From assembly GCA_910579465.1 (NCBI GenBank), contig CAJTUB010000002.1, forward strand, positions 6,980 through 70,979: DNA of 64,000 nt, written 5' to 3'. The position numbers and the translations under genes are program-made. Every line of letters begins with the position of its first letter. The stretch's first letter is position 1. This DNA comes from an uncultured Lachnospiraceae bacterium (GTDB lineage: Bacteria > Bacillota > Clostridia > Lachnospirales > Lachnospiraceae). The notes beneath the pieces are model-generated. The model had not been told where the DNA came from, searched no databases, and saw only the letters and a list, made by a program, of their open reading frames with translations. This document shows positions 43,830-52,675 of the stretch, piece by piece.

Positions 43830-43847
43830 GCAGGAAAGGTGAAGGAA

Positions 43848-44486
43848 ATGGAAGAGAACGAGGTAAAGGACTTGGAAGAGACGATAGAGGAAACGGCAGA
43901 GCAGGCTGCGGAAGAGGCAGAGGAAAGCCGGACGGCGGAGGATGCCGCCGATAGGACAGGGGAAGCGGCGGAGAATGAGGACGCGAAGGACGAGGGAAAG
44001 GGAGAAGCCAAAGAAGGAAAGGGCTTCTTTAAGAAGAAGGAAAAGAAGGATAAAAGAGACGAGCAGATTGCAGAGCTGAATGATAAGGTGCTGCGCCAGA
44101 TGGCGGAGTTCGAGAATTTCAGGAAACGTACCGAAAAGGAAAAGTCGCAGATGTTTGAAATCGGTGCCAAAAGTATTGTGGAAAAGCTGCTCCCGGTGTT
44201 AGATAATTTTGAGCGCGGGCTTGCCACGGTTTCCGAGGAGGAAAAGAACGGCGCGTTTGCGCAGGGAATCGAAAAGATTTACAAGCAGCTTGTTACAGAG
44301 CTTGCAGAGGCAGGCGTGACGCCGATTGAGGCGGTAGGCAAAGAGTTCAATCCGGATTTTCATAATGCGGTGATGCACATAGAAGATGAAAATTTTGGTG
44401 AGAATATAGTGGCAGAGGAGTTCCAGAAAGGCTATATGTATAAGGATTCCGTCGTTCGTCACAGTATGGTCAAGGTTGCAAATTAA
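43848..44486 (+). CDS. grpE: Nucleotide exchange factor GrpE
   Basis: The 212-aa protein has a long acidic N-terminal tail (Glu/Ala-rich, about residues 1-60), the coiled-coil dimer segment (RDEQIAELNDKVLRQMAEFE followed by NFRKRTEKEK) and the beta-wing with FNPDFHNAVMHIEDENFGEN. It releases ADP from DnaK. ATG 43848 has GGTGAAGGAA upstream; GTG 43839 is a less likely alternative. Confidence 0.93.
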   Translation: MEENEVKDLEETIEETAEQAAEEAEESRTAEDAADRTGEAAENEDAKDEGKGEAKEGKGFFKKKEKKDKRDEQIAELNDKVLRQMAEFENFRKRTEKEKSQMFEIGAKSIVEKLLPVLDNFERGLATVSEEEKNGAFAQGIEKIYKQLVTELAEAGVTPIEAVGKEFNPDFHNAVMHIEDENFGENIVAEEFQKGYMYKDSVVRHSMVKVAN

Positions 44487-44511
44487 AATTATTTTATAGG
44501 AGGACAAAGAC

Positions 44512-46374
44512 ATGGGAAAGATTATCGGAATTGACTTAGGAACAACAAACTCCTGTGTAGCAGTAATGGAAGGCGGTAAGCCGGTAGTAATCACTAATAC
44601 GGAGGGCATCAGAACGACCCCGTCCGTGCTGGCGTTTACAAAGACCGGAGAGCGTATTGTAGGCGAGGCGGCAAAGCGTCAGGCAGTGACAAACTCCGAC
44701 AAGACCATTTCTTCCATCAAGCGTCATATGGGTACGGATTACAGGGTAGCGATTGACGACAAGAAGTATTCCCCGCAGGAGATTTCCGCGATGATTCTGC
44801 AGAAGCTGAAGGCAGATGCGGAGAGCTATCTCGGCGAGAAGGTAACGGAAGCAGTTATCACGGTTCCGGCATATTTTAACGATGCCCAGAGACAGGCGAC
44901 CAAGGATGCCGGTAAGATTGCAGGTCTTGACGTAAAGCGTATTATTAACGAACCGACCGCGGCTGCGCTGGCGTACGGCCTGGACAATGAAAAAGAGCAG
45001 AAGATTATGGTATACGACCTCGGCGGCGGTACCTTCGATGTTTCCATTATCGAAATCGGCGACGGTGTTATCGAGGTACTGGCGACCTCCGGTGATAACA
45101 GGCTTGGCGGCGACGACTTCGACGAGCGTATTACGAGATATTTTATTGATGAGTTCAAGAAGGCAGAGGGAGTGGACCTGTCTACGGATAAGATGGCGCT
45201 CCAGAGATTAAAGGAGGCTGCGGAGAAGGCAAAGAAGGAGCTTTCCTCCCAGATGACTACGAACGTCAACCTTCCGTTTATTACGGCAACGGCAGAAGGC
45301 CCGAAGCACTTTGATATGAATTTAACCAGAGCAAAGTTCGATGAGTTGACCCATGACCTTGTAGAGCGGACAGCAGTTCCGGTGCAGAATGCGTTAAAGG
45401 ATGCCGGACTTTCCGCTTCCGAGCTTGGCAAGGTGCTTTTAGTCGGCGGCTCCACCCGTATCCCGGCAGTACAGGATAAGGTAAAGCAGCTGACCGGACA
45501 CGAGCCGGCAAAGACCTTAAACCCGGATGAGTGTGTGGCAATCGGCGCTTCCATCCAGGGCGGCAAGCTGGCAGGCGACGCAGGTGCAGGCGATATTCTT
45601 CTTCTGGATGTAACCCCGCTCTCCCTTTCCATTGAGACGATGGGCGGCGTGGCAACCAGACTGATTGAGAGAAATACGACGATTCCGACGAAGAAGAGCC
45701 AGATTTTCTCCACTGCGACGGATAACCAGAGCGCAGTAGATATCAATGTCGTACAGGGCGAGCGTCAGTTTGCGAAGGATAACAAGAGTCTCGGACAGTT
45801 CCGTCTCGACGGGATTCCGCCGGCAAGAAGAGGCGTTCCGCAGATTGAGGTTACGTTCGATATCGATGCCAACGGTATTGTAAATGTATCCGCAAAAGAC
45901 CTCGGTACCGGAAGGGAGCAGCATATTACGATTACCGCAGGCTCGAACCTGTCCGATGCCGATATCGATAAGGCGGTAAAGGAAGCTGCCGAGTACGAGG
46001 CACAGGATAAGAAGCGTAAGGAAGCAGTAGAAGTCCGCAACGATGCCGATTCCATGGTATTCCAGACAGAAAAGGCGTTGAACGAAGTCGGCGATAAGAT
46101 TGCGGAAAGCGATAAGAGCGCAGTCGAGGCAGACCTTGCGCACTTAAAGGAGCTTGTAGAAAAGAGTAACCCGGAGGTAATGTCCGAGGGCGAGGTTGAG
46201 GATATCAAGGCGGCAAAGGAAAAGCTTATGGCGAGCGCACAGTCCCTGTTCACAAAGGTATACGAGCAGGCACAGGCAGGCGGTGCAGCCGGAGCCGGTC
46301 CGGATATGGGCGCGGCAGGCGGAAGCGGAAACGCAGCGGATGATGTCGTAGATGCGGATTACCGGGAGGTGTAA
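44512..46374 (+). CDS. dnaK: Chaperone DnaK (Hsp70)
   Basis: The 620-aa protein begins GKIIGIDLGTTNSCVAVMEG, carries the second phosphate motif VYDLGGGTFDVSI, the adenosine motif LLVGGSTRIPAVQ, the linker DILLLDVTPL and a C-terminal lid with a Gly/Ala-rich tail ending DDVVDADYREV. It lacks the segment near residue 80 present in Gram-negative DnaK, as usual in Firmicutes. The strong RBS TAGGAGG, 26 bases after grpE, fits high expression. Confidence 0.98.
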   Translation: MGKIIGIDLGTTNSCVAVMEGGKPVVITNTEGIRTTPSVLAFTKTGERIVGEAAKRQAVTNSDKTISSIKRHMGTDYRVAIDDKKYSPQEISAMILQKLKADAESYLGEKVTEAVITVPAYFNDAQRQATKDAGKIAGLDVKRIINEPTAAALAYGLDNEKEQKIMVYDLGGGTFDVSIIEIGDGVIEVLATSGDNRLGGDDFDERITRYFIDEFKKAEGVDLSTDKMALQRLKEAAEKAKKELSSQMTTNVNLPFITATAEGPKHFDMNLTRAKFDELTHDLVERTAVPVQNALKDAGLSASELGKVLLVGGSTRIPAVQDKVKQLTGHEPAKTLNPDECVAIGASIQGGKLAGDAGAGDILLLDVTPLSLSIETMGGVATRLIERNTTIPTKKSQIFSTATDNQSAVDINVVQGERQFAKDNKSLGQFRLDGIPPARRGVPQIEVTFDIDANGIVNVSAKDLGTGREQHITITAGSNLSDADIDKAVKEAAEYEAQDKKRKEAVEVRNDADSMVFQTEKALNEVGDKIAESDKSAVEADLAHLKELVEKSNPEVMSEGEVEDIKAAKEKLMASAQSLFTKVYEQAQAGGAAGAGPDMGAAGGSGNAADDVVDADYREV

Positions 46375-46402
46375 CCCTCCGGGAAGAGGTCGGAAAAGAG
46401 CT

Positions 46403-46435
46403 ATGGGGCTGCCGCAAGGAGCGCGGCGGCCCCAT
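46403..46435 (+). terminator. Stem-loop between dnaK and dnaJ
   Basis: ATGGGGCTGCCGC (46403-46415) pairs with GCGGCGGCCCCAT (46423-46435), one mismatch, with a 7-base loop and no T-run. It probably attenuates transcription or protects the dnaK message end rather than stopping fully. Confidence 0.55.
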
Positions 46436-46461
46436 AAATGTGCTTGAACGGAGGAGTTAAG

Positions 46462-47607
46462 ATGGCTGACAGTAAGCGGGATTATTATGAAGTCCTTGGC
46501 GTCTCGAAGAACGCCACGGAAGATGAAATAAAAAAGGCATACCGCCAGACCGCAAAGAAGTATCATCCGGATATGAACCCGGGAGATAAGGAGGCGGAGG
46601 CAAAGTTTAAGGAGGCTTCCGAAGCGTATGCAATTCTGAGTGACGCGGAGAAGCGGAGACAGTATGACCAGTTCGGGCATGCTGCATTTGAGCAGGGCGG
46701 CGGCGGTGCCGGCGGGTTTGATTTCTCCGGTATGGATATGGGGGACCTCTTCGGGGATCTTTTCGGCGATTTATTCGGCGGCGGAAGAAGCCGCCGGGCG
46801 AATAACGGACCGCAGAAGGGCGCCAATGTGCGTACCGGTATCCGTATTACATTTAATGAGGCGGTTTTCGGGACACAGAAGGAACTGGACCTGAATCTGA
46901 AGGAAAAGTGCGATACCTGCGGCGGGAGCGGCGCAAAGCCTGGAACGCAGGTAGAGACCTGTAAGAAGTGCGACGGCAAGGGGCAGGTAGTCTATACAAA
47001 GCAGGCGTTGTTCGGCATGATGCGGGAGGTGCAGACCTGTCCGGACTGCCGGGGAACGGGAAAAATTATTAAAGAAAAGTGTCAGGATTGTTACGGCAGC
47101 GGCTATGTAACGAAGCGTAAGAAGATACAGGTAACAGTGCCTGCCGGGATTGACAACGGGCAAAGCATCCGCGTACGCGGCAAAGGTGAGCCGGGAGTCA
47201 ACGGAGGAGAACAGGGTGATTTGCTTGTAGAGGTAGCGGTAAGCAGCCATCCGATTTTCCAGCGTCAGGATTATGATATCTATTCTACCGCACCGATGTC
47301 CTTTACGCAGGCGGCGCTTGGCGGCGATGTACGGATCAGTACGGTGGACGGCGATGTACTTTATACGGTAAAGCCGGGAACGCAGACGGAGACCAAGGTC
47401 AGACTCCGCGGCAAGGGCGTGCCGACGTTACGGAATAAAGAGGTCCGGGGCGACCATTATGTAACACTGGTAGTCCAGGTGCCGTCGAAGCTGACCTCGG
47501 AGCAGAAGGAGCTTTTGGAGAAATTTGCGGAGGCCTCCGGGGAGCGTGATACGGAGAGCGGTGAGAAAAGCGGAAAGTCCGGAAAAAAGAAGTTTTTCGG
47601 GAAGTAA
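46462..47607 (+). CDS. dnaJ: Chaperone DnaJ (Hsp40)
   Basis: The 381-aa type I DnaJ has a J domain with HPD (about residue 33), a Gly/Phe-rich linker (about 75-112), four CxxCxGxG-type zinc repeats (CDTCGGSG, CKKCDGKG, CPDCRGTG, CQDCYGSG) and the C-terminal substrate-binding domain. The start ATG 46462 has GGAGG upstream; an earlier ATG 46438 would lie next to the stem-loop. It delivers clients to DnaK and is the last gene of the CIRCE operon. Confidence 0.97.
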   Translation: MADSKRDYYEVLGVSKNATEDEIKKAYRQTAKKYHPDMNPGDKEAEAKFKEASEAYAILSDAEKRRQYDQFGHAAFEQGGGGAGGFDFSGMDMGDLFGDLFGDLFGGGRSRRANNGPQKGANVRTGIRITFNEAVFGTQKELDLNLKEKCDTCGGSGAKPGTQVETCKKCDGKGQVVYTKQALFGMMREVQTCPDCRGTGKIIKEKCQDCYGSGYVTKRKKIQVTVPAGIDNGQSIRVRGKGEPGVNGGEQGDLLVEVAVSSHPIFQRQDYDIYSTAPMSFTQAALGGDVRISTVDGDVLYTVKPGTQTETKVRLRGKGVPTLRNKEVRGDHYVTLVVQVPSKLTSEQKELLEKFAEASGERDTESGEKSGKSGKKKFFGK

Positions 47608-47665
47608 AGAGAAAGCAGGTAACCGGAGTTTCCGCATTTTCTGATGTACCTGGGAAGTCCCAAGG

Positions 47666-47844
47666 GGGAGTCTCTGTACGGGATTGATTTTTGCATTTGT
47701 CCGAAGGACCGCGGTTTTAGCGGAACCGGAATCGCCTCTTAGTACCGCTTAGGCGCGAGGACGCACCTGAGCGGCTTAGCGGTACTTAGAGGAAGTCTGG
47801 CGGAGCGTTGCGCATGCAAAAATCAATCCTGTACAGAGGCTCCC
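47666..47844. repeat. Large nested inverted repeat (about 180 bases)
   Basis: The 31-base outer arms 47666-47696 and 47814-47844 are complementary with two mismatches (core TCTGTAC, ATTGATTTTTGCAT). Inside, 47735-47749 pairs with 47778-47792 (one mismatch), and a further CCGCTTAGGCGCG/CGCACCTGAGCGG stem, 13 bases with G-T pairs, lies at the tip. The whole can fold as one long hairpin. No protein is encoded. It could be a small non-autonomous (MITE-like) element or a structured RNA; no flanking target duplication is obvious. Confidence 0.75.
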
Positions 47845-47888
47845 ACTCAGGGAAAAAGAGCAGGAAAGAGCGGAAACTTAGGAAGGTA

Positions 47889-47933
47889 AGGCAGGGCTGA
47901 ATCAAGAGGAAGCGGCAGTCCTGCCTTTTTATG
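47889..47933 (+). terminator. Rho-independent terminator after the dnaJ region
   Basis: AAGGCAGG (47889-47896) pairs with CCTGCCTT with extra GCTG/CAG pairing, then TTTTTAT. It ends the transcript that crosses the large inverted repeat. Between here and prmA lie two more stem-loops (ATGCCC/GGGCAT near 47956-47970, AGGGGAAG/CTTCCCT near 47991-48010). Confidence 0.8.
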
Positions 47934-48042
47934 CACACGCCGCGGAAAGGAAGTTATGCCCTTACGGGCATCCGCGGCGGCGCGGCAAGTAGGGGAAGAT
48001 GGCTCTTCCCTGCTCGATTGTCAGGAAGCATAACGGAGGGGC

Positions 48043-49062
48043 ATGATGAAGTGGATTAAAATGGAGTTAAAAACGACGACAGCGGCGGTAGACCTTGTCG
48101 GCGCAATGTTAGAGGAGCTTGGGGTGGAAGGAATCGAGATTACGGATTTTGTGCCTCTTTCGGAAGAAGATAAAAGGAAGATGTTTATTGATATCCTGCC
48201 GGAGCTGCCGCCGGACGACGGAAGCGCGAAGGTAAGCTTTTATCTGGATACCGGTACGGATATTGAAGCATTGAAGGCAAATATTGCGGAGGGACTTTCG
48301 GAGCTTGGCCAGTTTGTGGATACGGGGAGCGGGGAGCTTACCGTATCCGAAACCGAGGACAAGGACTGGATTAATAACTGGAAGGAGTTTTTCAAGCCGT
48401 TTCGTGTCGACGAGAGTATTGTTATTAAGCCGACCTGGGAGGAGCTTACCGAAAAAAGACCGGATGACCTGGTGGTAGAAATTGACCCGGGGACTGCGTT
48501 CGGGACGGGGGCACACGAGACGACAAAGCTCTGCATCGGAAGTCTGAAGAGGCATGTAAAGCCGGGTGCCGCGGTGCTTGACGTAGGCTGCGGCAGCGGA
48601 ATCCTGTCCATTATTTCCATGCTGCTTGGCGCACGGTATGCCGCGGCGGTCGATATTGACCCGGCAGCAACAGCGGTAACAGTGGAAAATGCCGGTGTCA
48701 ACGGTCTTTCCGCAAGGCTCTGTGAGAAGGCTGCCAACGGGCTTCCGGTATTTACGGGGGCGGCAGACAGGATTGAGGTGGCGGACGGTAATGTGCTTGA
48801 GGATAAGGCGTTCCGCGCCGCACTCGGCTCTGCCTCTTATGATATTGTCGTGGCGAATATTTTAGCGGACGTGATTATTCCGCTCTCCGGCGTCGTAAAG
48901 GAGTTTATGAAGCCGGATGCGCTGTTTATCAGCTCCGGCATTATCAATACAAAGCAGGAAGCGGTGGAAGCGGCGTTATGTGAAAACGGCTTTGAGATTC
49001 TCGAGGTCAATGTGCAGGGTGACTGGGTATCGTTTACGGCAAGGGTAAAGGTATTGGCGTAG
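48043..49062 (+). CDS. prmA: Ribosomal protein L11 methyltransferase
   Basis: The 339-aa SAM-dependent enzyme has an N-terminal L11-recognition domain (about residues 1-110) and a methyltransferase domain: VVEIDPGTAFGTGAHETTKL, motif I VLDVGCGSGILSI and motif IV VVANILADVI. It trimethylates L11. ATG 48043 follows CGGAGGGGC; a second ATG comes one codon later. The last eight codons lie inside the first unit of a 54-base tandem repeat. It pairs with rsmE next door, as in most Firmicutes. Confidence 0.93.
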   Translation: MMKWIKMELKTTTAAVDLVGAMLEELGVEGIEITDFVPLSEEDKRKMFIDILPELPPDDGSAKVSFYLDTGTDIEALKANIAEGLSELGQFVDTGSGELTVSETEDKDWINNWKEFFKPFRVDESIVIKPTWEELTEKRPDDLVVEIDPGTAFGTGAHETTKLCIGSLKRHVKPGAAVLDVGCGSGILSIISMLLGARYAAAVDIDPAATAVTVENAGVNGLSARLCEKAANGLPVFTGAADRIEVADGNVLEDKAFRAALGSASYDIVVANILADVIIPLSGVVKEFMKPDALFISSGIINTKQEAVEAALCENGFEILEVNVQGDWVSFTARVKVLA

Positions 49063-49210
49063 GCGCAGGAGGCGCCTGCGGTGCACGGAATGGCAAGGGT
49101 AAAGGTATCGGCGTAGGTGCAGGAGGTGCCTGCGGTGCGCGGAACGGCAAGGGTAAAGGTAACCGGCGTAGGTGCAGGAGGCGTCTGCGGTGCGCGGAAC
49201 GGCAAGGGCA
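49038..49210 (+). repeat. 54-bp tandem repeat starting inside prmA (3.2 copies)
   Basis: Units at 49038-49091, 49092-49145 and 49146-49200, plus a partial 49201-49210, each begin GGCAAGGGTAAAGGTA. Units 1 and 2 are 54 bases, unit 3 has one extra base, and they differ at a handful of sites. The first unit includes the end and stop of prmA, so the repeat apparently grew from the gene's own 3' end. A Gly-rich frame exists across it, but no start was found. Confidence 0.9.
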
Positions 49211-49228
49211 TTTTGGAAAGGGGAAGCT

Positions 49229-50008
49229 ATGTATCGTTTTTATATCGGGGCATCACAGAAGCAGGGGGATACGATTGAAATCACGGGGGAGGATGTCAAT
49301 CATATCAAAAATGTGCTGCGTATCCGGAACGGGGAGCAGTTTATTTTGTGCGACGGGGCAGGAACCGACTATCTGTGCGAGCTGACAGGGATGCGGGAGC
49401 GGAATCTGCTTGCCGCCGTTTTGGAGGAGCGCCCGTCAGAGACGGAGCTTCCGGTGCGGCTTGTGCTGTTCCAGGGACTCCCGAAGAAGGACAAGATGGA
49501 GCTGATTATCCAGAAGGCAGTGGAGCTTGGCGCGGCGGAAATTGTGCCGGTAGTGACAAAGCGCACGATTGTAAAAACAGAGGGCGGCAGGGAGGAAAAG
49601 AAGCTTGCCAGATGGCAGGCGATTGCCGAGAGCGCGGCAAAGCAGTCGGGCAGGGGCGTAATCCCGGAGGTCGCTCCGGTCTGCACATGGAAAGAGGCTC
49701 TTGCGCAGATGGAAAATATAGAGTATAATTTGATTTTGTACGAGAATGCACACGGGATGCGTCCGTTAGCGGAGTGCTTACAGGCTGCCCCGAAGAAAAA
49801 AAGCATCGGGATTTTTGTAGGACCGGAGGGCGGCTTTACGGAGGAGGAGGCGGCAGAGCTTCTTGCGAAGGGGGTGGCATGCCTTTCCCTCGGCAGGAGG
49901 ATTCTGCGGACCGAGACGGCAGGACTTTCCATGCTGTCGGCGCTGATGCTTTCGATTGAGTGTGCAGGGGAACAGGAAGCTCCGGCCTGCGGGGCGGAGC
50001 AGGAATAG
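49229..50008 (+). CDS. rsmE: 16S rRNA m3U1498 methyltransferase RsmE
   Basis: The 259-aa SPOUT-fold enzyme has an N-terminal PUA-like part (ITGEDVNHIKNVLRIRNGEQ) and the C-terminal knot: QKAVELGAAEIVPVVTKRT, IFVGPEGGFTEEE and LGRRILRTETA, the SAM-binding residues. ATG 49229 has AAAGGGGAAG upstream; a start at 49172 would lie inside the tandem repeat. It methylates U1498 in the decoding region. Confidence 0.94.
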   Translation: MYRFYIGASQKQGDTIEITGEDVNHIKNVLRIRNGEQFILCDGAGTDYLCELTGMRERNLLAAVLEERPSETELPVRLVLFQGLPKKDKMELIIQKAVELGAAEIVPVVTKRTIVKTEGGREEKKLARWQAIAESAAKQSGRGVIPEVAPVCTWKEALAQMENIEYNLILYENAHGMRPLAECLQAAPKKKSIGIFVGPEGGFTEEEAAELLAKGVACLSLGRRILRTETAGLSMLSALMLSIECAGEQEAPACGAEQE

Positions 50009-50035
50009 AATGCGGGAAAAGGAACAGGAGAGCGC

Positions 50036-51235
50036 ATGGAAGCATATTTGGATAATGCGGCAACGACGCGGATCGACGGGGAAGTGCTTGCCCTGATGAA
50101 CCGGGTATATCAGGAGGATTTCGGGAATCCGTCCTCCCGCCACAGGAAGGGGATGGAGGCGGAGCGCCATATAAAAACCGCAAAGGAGCGGATTGCAGCG
50201 ACATTAAAGTGCAAGCCGGAGGAAATTCTGTTTACGTCCGGCGGAACAGAGTCAAACAACATGGCGCTCATCGGGACCGCGCTTGCCAATAAGCGCAGGG
50301 GAATGCATATTATTACGACCTCCTTTGAGCATGCCTCCGTGTATGAGCCGTTGTTTTTTCTGGAGGAGCTTGGCTTCCGTGTAACCTACCTTATGCCGGG
50401 ACCGGACGGGAGCGTTTCCGTGGAAGCGCTGAAGGAGGCACTTTCGCCGGATACGGTGCTGGTTTCGGTAATGGCGGTCAACAACGAGGTGGGGGCGGTA
50501 CAGGATGTCGCGGCGTTCGGCGCGGCGGTAAAGGAGTATCATCCGGAGATTGTATTTCATGTGGATGCAATTCAGGCATACGGAAAGTACCGGATTTATC
50601 CGAAGCGGCAGAATATTGATTTGCTTTCGGTCAGCGCCCATAAGCTTCACGGACCGAAGGGCTGCGGCTTTTTGTATGTCCGGGAGAAAACGAAGATAAA
50701 GCCGCTTTTGTATGGCGGCGGTCAGCAGAAGGGCATGCGTTCCGGGACGGAAAACGTGGCAGGGATTGCGGGGACCGGGCTTGCGGCGGCATTGGCATGT
50801 GAGAGGACGGAAGAGGTACAGAAGCATTGTTATGCGCTGAAGGAGTATTTTGCACAGGGGCTGTCGGCGCTTGACGGTGTAACGGTACACCTGGCGGACC
50901 AAAGGGGCGGGGAAGCCTCCGGCGGAGAGGAGCAGAGGGAGCGTCTGCACCGTCTGGCGCCGCATATTATGAGCGTCGGGTTTGCCGGGGTGCGGAGCGA
51001 GGTACTGCTGCATGCGTTAGAGGAACGGGGAATTTATGTTTCCTCCGGCTCGGCGTGCTCCTCCAATCATCCTGCGGTAAGCGGCACGTTAAAGGCAATC
51101 GGGGTAGACAAGGAGCTTCTGGACGCGACGGTGCGGTTCAGCTTCTGTAAGGATACTACACAGGAGGAACTGGAATATACGCTGGCGGTATTAAAGGAGC
51201 TGCTGCCGCAGCTCAGGCGCTTTTCACGCAGATAA
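50036..51235 (+). CDS. Cysteine desulfurase (NifS-like, partner of ThiI)
   Basis: The 399-aa PLP enzyme moves sulfur from cysteine to acceptor proteins. Motifs: YLDNAATT at the start, SGGTESNN, the PLP lysine in SVSAHKLHGPKG, MRSGTENVAG and the persulfide Cys in SSGSACSS. A Glu/Gly-rich insertion (QRGGEASGGEEQRERL, about residues 289-305) is unusual. It lies 28 bases after rsmE and 40 before thiI. The nearby ThiI and the lack of other Fe-S genes point to a dedicated sulfur donor for tRNA 4-thiouridine, like NifZ of Bacillus subtilis. Confidence 0.9.
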   Translation: MEAYLDNAATTRIDGEVLALMNRVYQEDFGNPSSRHRKGMEAERHIKTAKERIAATLKCKPEEILFTSGGTESNNMALIGTALANKRRGMHIITTSFEHASVYEPLFFLEELGFRVTYLMPGPDGSVSVEALKEALSPDTVLVSVMAVNNEVGAVQDVAAFGAAVKEYHPEIVFHVDAIQAYGKYRIYPKRQNIDLLSVSAHKLHGPKGCGFLYVREKTKIKPLLYGGGQQKGMRSGTENVAGIAGTGLAAALACERTEEVQKHCYALKEYFAQGLSALDGVTVHLADQRGGEASGGEEQRERLHRLAPHIMSVGFAGVRSEVLLHALEERGIYVSSGSACSSNHPAVSGTLKAIGVDKELLDATVRFSFCKDTTQEELEYTLAVLKELLPQLRRFSRR

Positions 51236-51274
51236 GCGGGGGAAGGCTTCTGACAGGGAAAAGAAGGAGGATTT

Positions 51275-52453
51275 ATGTATCAGGCTTTTTTAGTAAAGTA
51301 CGGTGAAATCGGCTTAAAGGGAAATAACCGCCATATTTTCGAGAATGCGCTGCGGGACCGCGTGCTGGAAAAGTTAAGCCCTTTGGGGGAATATAAGGTG
51401 ACCCGTGAGCAGGGAAGGATTTTTGTGGAATGCCCGGAGGGCTACGATTACGAGGATACCGTCGAGGCTCTCGGACGCGTGTTCGGTGTATCCGGCTTTT
51501 GTCCGGTAGAGGTGGTAGGGAGTACCGAATGGGAAACCGTAAAGCAGGCTGTGGCGGATTTTGTGGAAAAGATGTATCCACGGAAGGATTTTACGTTTAA
51601 GGTGGCAGCAAAGCGTGCGGACAAGCAGTATCCGGTGACTTCCCCGGAGATGTGTGCCGATATCGGAGGGTATCTATTGGAACGTTTCCCTGAGCTTTCG
51701 GTGGATGTGCACAATCCGCAGGAGGTGATTACGGTAGAAATCCGCAACCGGGCGTATCTGTATTCTAAAGTATTGCCAGGACCGGGCGGAATGCCGGTCG
51801 GAACGAGCGGAAAGGCAATGTTATTGCTTTCCGGCGGGATTGACAGTCCGGTGGCAGGCTATATGATTTCCAAGCGCGGCGTGGAGCTGGAAGCCGCTTA
51901 TTTCCATGCGCCGCCTTATACGAGTGAGCGTGCGAAGGAAAAGGTAGTGGACCTTGCCAGACTTGTGAGCCGTTATACCGGACCGATTCGTCTGCATATT
52001 ATCAATTTTACGGATATCCAGCTTGCCATTTATGAGAGGTGCCCGCATGAGGAGCTGACGATTATCATGCGCCGTTATATGATGCGGATTGCAGAGCATT
52101 TTGCAAAGATGGGCGGCTGTCTTGGTCTGGTGACCGGGGAAAGCATCGGGCAGGTGGCAAGCCAGACCATGCAGAGCCTCCTGACGACGAATGCAGTCTG
52201 TGAGCTGCCGGTATACCGGCCGTTAATCGGCTTTGATAAGGTAGAAATCATAGATATTGCAAAGAAGATTGGTACGTTTGAAACCTCGATTCTGCCATAT
52301 GAGGACTGCTGCACGATTTTTGTAGCAAAGCATCCGGTGACAAAGCCGGTGCTGCCGGTGATTGAAAAGTCAGAGGAAGTGCTTTCCGGCGTGATGGAGG
52401 ATTTGGTAAAGACTGCGATTGAGACGACGGAGACTATCCTTGTAGAACCGTAG
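51275..52453 (+). CDS. thiI: tRNA 4-thiouridine synthetase ThiI
   Basis: The 392-aa protein has an N-terminal ferredoxin-like/THUMP half (about residues 1-165) and a PP-loop adenylation domain with LLLSGGIDSPVAGYM. It ends without the C-terminal rhodanese domain of the E. coli protein. It therefore belongs to the short Firmicute type, in which a separate desulfurase (the gene upstream) gives sulfur directly. It makes s4U8 in tRNA. RBS AAGGAGG precedes ATG 51275. Confidence 0.95.
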   Translation: MYQAFLVKYGEIGLKGNNRHIFENALRDRVLEKLSPLGEYKVTREQGRIFVECPEGYDYEDTVEALGRVFGVSGFCPVEVVGSTEWETVKQAVADFVEKMYPRKDFTFKVAAKRADKQYPVTSPEMCADIGGYLLERFPELSVDVHNPQEVITVEIRNRAYLYSKVLPGPGGMPVGTSGKAMLLLSGGIDSPVAGYMISKRGVELEAAYFHAPPYTSERAKEKVVDLARLVSRYTGPIRLHIINFTDIQLAIYERCPHEELTIIMRRYMMRIAEHFAKMGGCLGLVTGESIGQVASQTMQSLLTTNAVCELPVYRPLIGFDKVEIIDIAKKIGTFETSILPYEDCCTIFVAKHPVTKPVLPVIEKSEEVLSGVMEDLVKTAIETTETILVEP

Positions 52454-52471
52454 AGGAAAGCTTTTGGGAAT

Positions 52472-52541
52472 GCCCGGCGGCTGCGTCAAAACCGTGCGCC
52501 TTCGGACGAATGTAAAGCGGAACCGGCGCGAAATGCCGGGC
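52472..52541. repeat. Inverted repeat after thiI
   Basis: GCCCGGC (52472-52478) and GCCGGGC (52535-52541) enclose a segment with CCTTCGGACGAATG, a motif that recurs in variant form in other intergenic regions (for example near 47697 and 54693). Probably a genome-wide intergenic repeat. Confidence 0.4.
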
Positions 52542-52611
52542 TACAGGAAAGCCCCCTGAGGAAAATGGGATATGGAAAAAGGAGTATAAGAGGATAAATA
52601 CAGGAGGATAT

Positions 52612-52643
52612 AAGAAAAGAGACTGCGCTTGGTGCGGCAGCCT
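52612..52643 (-). terminator. Terminator of the HPr-like gene (minus strand)
   Basis: On the minus strand, GAGGCTGCCGC pairs imperfectly with GCGCAGTCTC around ACCAA, followed by TTTTCTT. Confidence 0.55.
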
Positions 52644-52675
52644 CCCCGTCTGTAACAGATACCTTTGTTGCTTTA

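Noticed and set aside
44826..45746. 306-aa minus-strand reading frame across dnaK
   Set aside because: An antisense shadow; long antisense frames in dnaK are a known coding-bias artefact.
47666..47844. tRNA or known riboswitch in the large inverted repeat
   Set aside because: No cloverleaf, TTCGA loop or known aptamer core is visible; the pairing is one long nested hairpin.
49023..49300. Gly-rich protein encoded by the 54-base repeat
   Set aside because: The frame has no start codon with an RBS, and it overlaps prmA and rsmE in other frames; the repeat explains it.
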